Source: an uncultured Actinomyces sp. (GTDB lineage Bacteria > Actinomycetota > Actinomycetes > Actinomycetales > Actinomycetaceae). From it: 11,846 nucleotides of DNA. Below are positions 6,919 to 11,846 of the stretch, one piece after another (position 1 is the first letter of the stretch; each line of letters begins with the position of its first letter). A program made the position numbers and the translations under genes. The notes below the pieces were generated by a model that saw nothing but the letters and a program-made list of their open reading frames with translations, was not told the DNA's origin and did not search any database. The stretch spans positions 1 to 11,846 of the forward strand of contig CALIZH010000242.1 of NCBI GenBank assembly GCA_938028585.1, read 5' to 3'.

Positions 6919-6957
6919 AAACCCCGTAGCTCGGTTCATCACCGCGCTACGGGGTTT
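6919..6957 (+). terminator. Intrinsic terminator after the coiled-coil gene
   Basis: AAACCCCGTAGC (6919-6930) pairs perfectly with GCTACGGGGTTT (6946-6957), and the loop forms an inner CGGT/ACCG stem. The distal arm ends in a short run of T. It begins 16 bases past the stop codon. The start codon of the next gene is only 27 bases beyond it, which leaves almost no room for a separate promoter. Confidence 0.9.
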
Positions 6958-6983
6958 TGGTATCACTGAAAGGACAAATACTC

Positions 6984-7490
6984 ATGAACAACACCATCGC
7001 ATGGATACTGACAACATTTGTCATTGTGACGATCATATTGGATCTCAGCGCATTCATCCTGATGAAAACCAATAACAAAGCATATGAACAGAACGGAAAC
7101 AACCCTCGTAAGGGAAAAGCGTACTGGGCATATCTCGCAATATCGAGATCAGCTTTCGCGATGACAATTGCAGCCGTATGGTTAATCGGATGTTTTGGCT
7201 TTCAAGCATTAGCCAATCTAATGATCCAACACAAAAACGCCGCAATTTACATCATTACAGCCTGTATATGCGTAGCTATTGCAACAGCAACCGGGTATCT
7301 AACAAAACGCGACATCAGAGAAGAACAGCAAAAATATGACGTCAATCAAGACTATGAAACACTACCGTTAGAAACTTTCATCGATCCCAAAGATAAAATA
7401 ACTGTCAATAAGATCGGCCTCTGGCTACTCGTCAACATCCTCATGAGCGGCTGCATCATAACATTTGCCGTAATTCTCACACACGTATAG
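6984..7490 (+). CDS. Small four-helix integral membrane protein
   Basis: The 168-aa product has four likely membrane helices, at about 6-27, 53-77, 86-105 and 143-166, with a charged loop between the first two (KTNNKAYEQNGNNPRKGK) and a longer acidic loop (107-142) before the last. I recognise no family and no catalytic motif. The start at 6984 is supported by AAAGGA about 9 bases upstream; a longer frame from a TTG at 6957 would begin inside the terminator and is unlikely. Codon use is more AT-rich than in the nuclease gene that follows 36 bases later. Close spacing suggests co-transcription with the nuclease and protease genes, so it may be a membrane partner of one of them. Confidence 0.85.
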   Translation: MNNTIAWILTTFVIVTIILDLSAFILMKTNNKAYEQNGNNPRKGKAYWAYLAISRSAFAMTIAAVWLIGCFGFQALANLMIQHKNAAIYIITACICVAIATATGYLTKRDIREEQQKYDVNQDYETLPLETFIDPKDKITVNKIGLWLLVNILMSGCIITFAVILTHV

Positions 7491-7526
7491 CTATAAAACT
7501 CTAGCAACGAAAGGAGTCACCACCGC

Positions 7527-9398
7527 ATGACTTCACAGCAAGACTCACCCCCGCTTGACATCGACGAATCCATGTTCGGCGTGAACGGCGAAGACTTGTT
7601 CAACCGTGTGCGCGAACGGATGGGCTGGACTGATCAGTACCTCAAAGAGATCAACGACCCTCACCACCCCCTGCTCAAAGACATTGACCGAATGGTCATG
7701 GCCCTAGAGATGATGCGAGCGCAGGACCAAGAGATCACAATCGTTCCAGACTTTGACACAGACGGTATTTGCGCAGGAACCATCCTGTACGCAGGCCTGA
7801 GTGAAATGGGCATGAAAACCAATCTCCACGTCCCGGACTACCACTTGGGCCACGAGATCCAGCCCTCGGTCATTGAAACCGTTATGCAGCAGTTCCCGCG
7901 CACCGCAGCCATCATCACGTGCGATGCTGGAACCAACAGTCGTGATGCACTCACCTATGCTAACCACATTGGTCTCCTCACCTTCGTGACCGACCACCAT
8001 GTGGAAGAGGGCAAATCTCTCGCGCATATTCTCATCAATCCCAATCGTGGCGATGAGACATATCCGAACAAAGAGATTTGTGGGGCGCACGTTGCCTACC
8101 AGCTCGTCGAACGATACGCGTCCGTCTACCACCCGGATACTCTCTCATCGATCACGTGGCTGAAAACCTTCGCAGGGATCGGAACAGTAGCCGACGTCAT
8201 GGGTCTGGTTTATGAAAACCGAGATCTCGTGCGTGAAGCACTGATGTTCACCCGTTTGCTCATAGCAACCCCTGAACCGAGCTACACGCCAAGAAAGAAG
8301 TCTAGGTACGAAGAACCCGATGAGTTCGATGGGTTGAGCCTCAACATCGACAGAACACCTACTCTGCTATCCATGCTCCGCTCTCAAAACCACCACCCTG
8401 TGTACATGCGGGTCTTCGAAGGTATGAACCTCTTGCTCCAAGCAATTGGAGCAACGCATGACAGAGTGGACGAGCAACTCTACGGGTTCTCAGTGGCTCC
8501 GGCGTTCAACGCAACTCGTCGCGTAGACGGAGATTACACAACAGGGTTCGCAGTTTTCACGGCTGACACCCTCGAAGAACAGAAAGAGGCCGCGCAGCGT
8601 CTCGTTGAATACAACGAAACGCGTAAGCAGCAAGTGCGCGAGATCCTCAGCGACATCATGGACAGTGACCAACCTTGGGCACCGTACGTGTTTGTCACGG
8701 ATGCTCTACCAGGAATGCTCGGTCTCATTGCACAAAACCTCATGCTCATGCATGGACATCCTGTGGCAGTGGTTCATATCCATAGTGACGGATCATGCTC
8801 TGGATCGATGCGCTCCCCCACATGGTTCCCGATCATTGAGCAGCTCGCGTCTGTGGGTAATCCCAAAATGGGTGCTCAAGGCCACGAGTTCGCCTGTGGT
8901 GTCCACGCGCCCTCTCCATCCGATCTATGCGACGCTCTGGCCTACCTCGTGCCCAAGCAGCGCGATGCTGTGATCGCCCAGCAAGGTATTCTCATCCAAG
9001 ATGACCCAGCGGCCCTCACCCTCGGGTTAAGTGCGGACGCGGATGCACCTCTTGATGAAATCCAAGCGATTACGCAATACATGGATCATGTCAAGAAACT
9101 CGCGCCGTTTGGTCATGGCTTCCCAGCCCCGCCCGTCGACATGGTGATCAACCTCGCCATGTGCTCGATCAACACCCTCGGTAACGACAACCAGCACCTC
9201 AAGATCACAACGCCAGAAGGCGTCGCTCTCTTGTGGTGGAACAGGGCAGACGCCGCACCAGGTCTCATGGAGCGAAAGAACAGCAAGGATATCAAAGACA
9301 CCACATGTCGCTTCAGGGTGACATTAGGTCTTAATACCTTTGCTGGGCGTACCACGCTACAAGGGATCATCGACCACGAGGTCGAAAACATGGGGTAA
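7527..9398 (+). CDS. RecJ-like DHH/DHHA1 single-strand nuclease or phosphoesterase
   Basis: The 623-aa product has the DHH phosphoesterase core. Motif I is DFDTDG (Asp 75, 77, 79), motif II TCDAGTN (Asp133), motif III VTDHH (Asp156, His157-158) and motif IV GTVADVMGL (Asp223). The DHHA1 part shows GSMRSP (426-431) and GHEFACG (452-458). PFGHGFPAP (527-535) resembles the PFGxGNPEP stretch of RecJ. Family members cut single-stranded DNA 5' to 3' or hydrolyse small nucleotides with Mn2+. The RecJ-like end motif favours DNA. It lacks close agreement with housekeeping RecJ (for example FNATRRVDG in place of the usual NAAGRL) and is embedded among accessory genes, so it is more likely an element-borne version. 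AAAGGAG lies about 10 bases before ATG. Confidence 0.9.
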   Translation: MTSQQDSPPLDIDESMFGVNGEDLFNRVRERMGWTDQYLKEINDPHHPLLKDIDRMVMALEMMRAQDQEITIVPDFDTDGICAGTILYAGLSEMGMKTNLHVPDYHLGHEIQPSVIETVMQQFPRTAAIITCDAGTNSRDALTYANHIGLLTFVTDHHVEEGKSLAHILINPNRGDETYPNKEICGAHVAYQLVERYASVYHPDTLSSITWLKTFAGIGTVADVMGLVYENRDLVREALMFTRLLIATPEPSYTPRKKSRYEEPDEFDGLSLNIDRTPTLLSMLRSQNHHPVYMRVFEGMNLLLQAIGATHDRVDEQLYGFSVAPAFNATRRVDGDYTTGFAVFTADTLEEQKEAAQRLVEYNETRKQQVREILSDIMDSDQPWAPYVFVTDALPGMLGLIAQNLMLMHGHPVAVVHIHSDGSCSGSMRSPTWFPIIEQLASVGNPKMGAQGHEFACGVHAPSPSDLCDALAYLVPKQRDAVIAQQGILIQDDPAALTLGLSADADAPLDEIQAITQYMDHVKKLAPFGHGFPAPPVDMVINLAMCSINTLGNDNQHLKITTPEGVALLWWNRADAAPGLMERKNSKDIKDTTCRFRVTLGLNTFAGRTTLQGIIDHEVENMG

Positions 9399-9417
9399 TA
9401 ACCCCGCACCGCATGCG

Positions 9418-9446
9418 CAAGGGGGTGGTGAAATGCCACCCCCTTG
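9418..9446 (+). terminator. Perfect 11-bp GC-rich hairpin after the nuclease gene
   Basis: CAAGGGGGTGG (9418-9428) pairs exactly with CCACCCCCTTG (9436-9446) around a 7-base loop. It starts 19 bases after the stop codon and is followed by tataaa, not a T-tract. It could be a weak terminator or a stabiliser of the upstream mRNA end. The next gene's ribosome binding site lies only 14 bases further on. Confidence 0.6.
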
Positions 9447-9470
9447 TATAAACCCGCAGAAAGGAACCTT

Positions 9471-10250
9471 ATGAGCAACAACCCACAGTCACACACGCAG
9501 CCAAACACAATACGTATCCTACTCACGGCTGGCGAAGCTATTGCGGCATACGTCGTGACCATGACGGTGCTCTACGCTCTCACGCACAAAGTGATTTTCA
9601 CACTTGCGTTCACCAATGGTCTCGCAGCCACATACGTCATCATCTGGCGGAAGCGACATGCGTCATCACCACTCATCGCGAAGATCCGCAAATCGTGGTG
9701 GAGATTATCGTTAGATACCTTAGCCGCAATACTAGAGACCATAGCGATCTATCTGGGTGCATCGACTATCGCTCTATTAGTCAAGAACGCGATGAACGCA
9801 CCATCACCGATCCAAAACATCACAGACCCGGTATCCATCGCAGCACTTGCAACGCTGAGCATCCTCATCGTGCCAATCGGTGAAGAAGCACTGATGCGTG
9901 GGTTTGTCTATCCCGTCATGCGACAGCGATTCTCAGCACCAGTAACGATTGCACTTTCAGCGTGTCTATTCGCGCTTCTGCACGGCAACATCGTGCAGAT
10001 CATCCTCACGCTACCCCTTGGGATCGCGTGCGGTTACATGTACGAACAAACACACAGCCTGATGCAATGCATTGGGATCCACGTGCTATTCAACGCCTTC
10101 ACGTTTATGACGCATACTCCAACCCTCAGCACATTGCGCGTAGTAGAAGTATTAGCAACAGCTCTCATCGTTTCCGTACTGTGGGCGCTGTGGATGCGCT
10201 CGGATGACCGTGATATAGACAAGCTCTTGGTGTTCTATTTTGAAAAGTAG
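9471..10250 (+). CDS. CPBP-family (CAAX-type) intramembrane metalloprotease
   Basis: The 259-aa membrane protein has about seven or eight hydrophobic segments (from about 17 to 241) and the family's three motifs: EEALMR (Glu138-Glu139, Arg143), F-x3-H (Phe167, His171), and HVLFN (His204, Asn208). These residues build the glutamate-based active site of the CPBP/Rce1-like family. In bacteria, members include bacteriocin-immunity and peptide-processing proteins; the substrate here cannot be told. The start at 9471 has AAAGGA 5 bases upstream; an upstream in-frame start at 9444 overlaps the hairpin and lacks such a site. Its position next to single-membrane and multi-membrane proteins fits an envelope-related task, possibly processing or protection. 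Confidence 0.92.
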   Translation: MSNNPQSHTQPNTIRILLTAGEAIAAYVVTMTVLYALTHKVIFTLAFTNGLAATYVIIWRKRHASSPLIAKIRKSWWRLSLDTLAAILETIAIYLGASTIALLVKNAMNAPSPIQNITDPVSIAALATLSILIVPIGEEALMRGFVYPVMRQRFSAPVTIALSACLFALLHGNIVQIILTLPLGIACGYMYEQTHSLMQCIGIHVLFNAFTFMTHTPTLSTLRVVEVLATALIVSVLWALWMRSDDRDIDKLLVFYFEK

Positions 10251-10258
10251 AACAATGG

Positions 10259-10373
10259 GAGGTGCGCCGGTAGAGCGAGTGCCCTAACCGGCTCACCTCT
10301 CGGTCCGTACACAGTACGAACCGGGGTTTAGAGTGAAGAAACAAAAGTTTCTCACGCAGCCTGTATCAAGGCT
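10259..10373 (+). promoter_or_regulatory. Leader with four consecutive hairpins
   Basis: Between the protease gene and the next start, four hairpins follow each other. The first (10259-10299) has stems GAGGTG/CACCTC and GCCGGT/ACCGGC with a partly paired tip. The second (10301-10323) has CGGT/ACCG and CGTAC/GTACG. The third (10337-10352) is AGAAAC/GTTTCT with an AAAA loop. The fourth (10358-10373) is AGCCT/AGGCT. The last ends 8 bases before AAAGGAG. No T-tract follows any of them. The whole could be a regulatory leader, a processed small RNA or a protein-binding site. Confidence 0.45.
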
Positions 10374-10390
10374 CTGAAAAGGAGTAGAAC

Positions 10391-10963
10391 ATGATCATTC
10401 AACAAGGTCTCGTCTACGACGAACGACAAAATGTCATCGTTCCGCCACTGCCAAAGAACCTTGGTCCATGGAACCCACCGTTGCCCGATCAAGGCAACGA
10501 AGCCTTCGATGACACACCGAACGCAATCATCAGGCACGTACTCTACAGCCGAGACCCGAGCGAAACAAAAGAAGATTTGCTCAGCAGTCTGGCGTACTAC
10601 ATGATCAAAGATCGCCTACGCTACCGCCACGCGATCCTCATCCGCGAGCGCGTCGTCTTCCTCAAGCGAGCGCGCGTCTACGCGGTAGAGTTCGTCTATG
10701 CAATGCCAGATGTCACCTCAGTTGAATACAAACTGTGGCGAGAACGGCAAGCGAACAATGGCTTCACGCGAGCAGAACTTCAAGCTCAGCGCCAAGCTGA
10801 CGACGAACGATGGGCCGACTACCATTCTCTACGATGGAACCCCGCCAAGCATCGCGCGAAGAAGCGCGCACGTGCACAAGCTAAAGCTCAGGCACAAATG
10901 CGCAAAACCACACGTTGCGCAGATCGTAGCTCACTGTGGCCGTTGCAGGCCCACAGCCATTAG
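10391..10963 (+). CDS. Unrecognised protein with a strongly basic C-terminus
   Basis: The 190-aa product has no membrane segment or signal peptide. The N-terminal third is Pro-rich (VPPLPKNLGPWNPPLPDQG, 17-35). A central helical part (about 55-105) contains many Arg (DRLRYRHAILIRERVVFLKRARVY). A charged helix follows (115-145), then a Lys/Arg/Ala/Gln tail (153-172: KHRAKKRARAQAKAQAQMRK). Such a tail often binds nucleic acid, but this is only inference and I recognise no family. AAAAGGAG lies 6 bases before ATG, and a strong terminator follows 34 bases after the stop. It is the last gene of the co-oriented run and borders the repeat-rich right end. Confidence 0.75.
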   Translation: MIIQQGLVYDERQNVIVPPLPKNLGPWNPPLPDQGNEAFDDTPNAIIRHVLYSRDPSETKEDLLSSLAYYMIKDRLRYRHAILIRERVVFLKRARVYAVEFVYAMPDVTSVEYKLWRERQANNGFTRAELQAQRQADDERWADYHSLRWNPAKHRAKKRARAQAKAQAQMRKTTRCADRSSLWPLQAHSH

Positions 10964-10997
10964 ACCCGAGACCCCAAGGGGCCTCTTTCGCGAAAAG

Positions 10998-11033
10998 AAC
11001 AAGGGCCATCCCAAACGGGGTGGCCCTTGTTTT
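10998..11033 (+). terminator. Strong intrinsic terminator closing the plus-strand gene run
   Basis: AACAAGGGCCATCCC (10998-11012) pairs with GGGGTGGCCCTTGTT (11017-11031) through 15 positions, one of them U-G, around an AAAC loop. TTTT spans the end of the stem and the bases after it. It sits 34 bases after the stop codon. Confidence 0.92.
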
Positions 11034-11071
11034 ATCATCGCGTGGATCATTACCACTGCATCACACATAAA

Positions 11072-11174
11072 GAAAAACGAACGGGAGCCGTCCCACCAGC
11101 TCCCGTTCGTCTGTGCATGTGCAGTCCCACATCGTCCTGAATCTCGGTGTCCCACGAACCCGAATCAACCTGAC
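11072..11174 (-). ncRNA. Candidate ~100-nt small RNA
   Basis: On the minus strand a promoter-like pair, TTGCCG (complement of 11204-11209) and TATGCT (complement of 11181-11186), has exact 17-bp spacing. A start near 11174 would give a transcript of about 100 nt ending at the terminator above. No minus-strand gene of credible character lies between, so a small RNA is the simplest reading. Neither promoter nor RNA is certain. If the right end is a replication region, an antisense control RNA would fit. Confidence 0.35.
11077..11110 (-). terminator. Convergent intrinsic terminator for a minus-strand transcript
   Basis: ACGAACGGGAGC (11077-11088) and GCTCCCGTTCGT (11099-11110) form a perfect 12-bp stem with a 10-base loop. 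On the minus strand the stem is followed by TTTTTCTTTATG, a proper T-tract, while on the plus strand it is followed by CTGTGC. It therefore ends transcripts coming from the right, back to back with the terminator at 10998-11033. Confidence 0.8.
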
Positions 11175-11398
11175 ATACAAAGCATATATGATCGGGCAAC
11201 ACACGGCAACAACAAGTTGCAAAACTGACAATGAGGCCGTTTGTGATGTCTGACACAGATCAGCTCAAAACGACCTAAAATAACGATGAAACCCTCTGTG
11301 ACGTCGAGCACATTTCATCACACCATGCAACATGTTGATGAAACAACATTTCACGCTCATGTGATGGCCGTCACTCTCAAAACTGATAAAAAGCTTGT
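11175..11398. other. Non-coding spacer with short inverted repeats
   Basis: No credible gene is seen on either strand. It contains TTTCATCA / TGATGAAA arms around a CAACATGTTG palindrome (about 11309-11340), and CATCACA/TGTGATG arms further out. These may be part of the control region to the right. Confidence 0.5.
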
Positions 11399-11817
11399 TG
11401 TAGCAGGTGTTGCAGATATAGGGTGCTACATGCAACACCCACGTTTTCCCTGAAATACCAACGAAAAACAAAAAGCGTTGCACAAGCTGCTACACCCTCA
11501 AAATGTATCTGCTACAGTACTTTTCGTTCCAATCGCAACGAAAGATGGCATTTGTAGCACGTGTAGCGCGTTTTTGGCCCCATTTTGCCTAAATGCGCGT
11601 GTGTGCGCGTGTATGCGCGCGTGATACACCATGCCAAACGTCTCTGTCAAGTAACCATCTCAGGATATGAACAACTTCGCCCTCGGTATTGACAAGGACG
11701 ACCCCATCAGGTATCACGCGTGTGCACACACGCATACGTGTAGAGACCCTTAAATACCTGCTACATTTGCTACAAAGTGGGTTTACTGGTGATATATCAA
11801 TAAAAAGTGTTGTAGCA
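11399..11817. repeat. Array of about twelve TGTAGCA-type sites in both orientations (iteron-like)
   Basis: Exact TGTAGCA occurs at 11399, 11553 and 11811. Its complement TGCTACA occurs at 11424, 11488, 11510, 11759 and 11768. The variants TGTTGCA (11408) and TGCAACA (11431) and the one-base variants at 11477 and 11562 add to the set. Several neighbours lie exactly 9 bp apart (11399/11408, 11553/11562, 11759/11768). Repeated, phased short sites next to AT-rich DNA are typical of Rep-binding iterons or of a multi-site operator. The next gene to the right is outside the window, so which one applies cannot be decided. Confidence 0.75.
11601..11737. repeat. Long inverted repeat with CG/TG-rich arms
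   Basis: The 27-base arms at 11601-11627 and 11711-11737 are complementary at 20 of 27 positions. The inner 10 (CGCGTGATAC and GTATCACGCG) are perfect. The spacer is 83 bases. The left arm is alternating purine/pyrimidine (gcgcgtgtgtgcgcgtgtat), and the right arm contains the palindrome GTGTGCACAC (11720-11729). It lies inside the TGTAGCA array. Confidence 0.7.
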
Positions 11818-11846
11818 GTTTTTTAATAAAAATTATTATATATAAT
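11775..11846. other. AT-rich segment at the right edge
   Basis: The final bases, especially 11819-11846, are almost only A and T (ttttttaataaaaattattatatataat), in sharp contrast to the rest of the window. Directly beside the last TGTAGCA site, this could be a DNA-unwinding element of an origin or a strong promoter for a gene beyond the window. Confidence 0.6.

Noticed and set aside
10258..10330. tRNA-like pattern (GGTAGAGC and GTACGAACC)
   Set aside because: No 7-bp acceptor stem, no proper anticodon stem and loop, and no TTC loop on either strand; the stems form different hairpins.
11265..11483. 72-codon minus-strand frame
   Set aside because: No ribosome binding site, composition unlike a protein, and it overlaps the repeat array.

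Overview
The window looks like an accessory region from a moderate-GC actinobacterium. An Actinomycetaceae or Bifidobacterium-like host is my inference, not a demonstrated assignment. The reasons are an LAxTG-type sortase signal followed by a short positive tail, an actinobacterial-style IS30 transposase with an extra N-terminal helix-turn-helix, and strong AGGAG-type ribosome binding sites.

Layout. (1) 1-383 holds no convincing gene and ends in a perfect 15-bp hairpin that closes the first gene. (2) 384-1148 (-) encodes a small secreted, sortase-anchored surface protein with three repeats, each carrying a Cys pair, followed by a VTPDTPA stalk. (3) About 1293-4040 is a decayed IS30-family element whose transposase is split by an intact IS256-family element (2157-3596) with terminal inverted repeats and an 8-bp target duplication. 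(4) 4041-5140 is about 1.1 kb without a credible gene. Its second part (4336-5133) is packed with about 15 consecutive short hairpins and is a candidate large structured RNA or very long structured leader. (5) 5165-10963 (+) is a run of six co-oriented genes: an unrecognised acidic protein, a membrane-anchored coiled-coil protein with a Ser/Gly linker and a Cys-containing tail, a four-helix membrane protein, a RecJ-like DHH/DHHA1 nuclease, a CPBP-family membrane protease, and an unrecognised protein with a very basic C-terminus. An intrinsic terminator lies between the second and third genes, and another closes the run. (6) 10964-11846 is non-coding. It holds the end terminator, a convergent terminator with a promoter-like sequence that could define a ~100-nt minus-strand RNA, an array of about twelve TGTAGCA-type sites in both orientations, a long inverted repeat of CG/TG-rich arms, and an extremely AT-rich end.

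How it may work together (inference). The co-oriented genes mix envelope proteins, a membrane protease and a DNA-processing nuclease, and lie beside an iteron-like array with an AT-rich flank. That pattern fits a plasmid or integrative element with its replication or control region at the right edge. No integrase, relaxase or Rep gene is visible inside the window, so this is not proven. The two most unusual parts are the hairpin-rich stretch at 4336-5133 and the repeat-rich right end.
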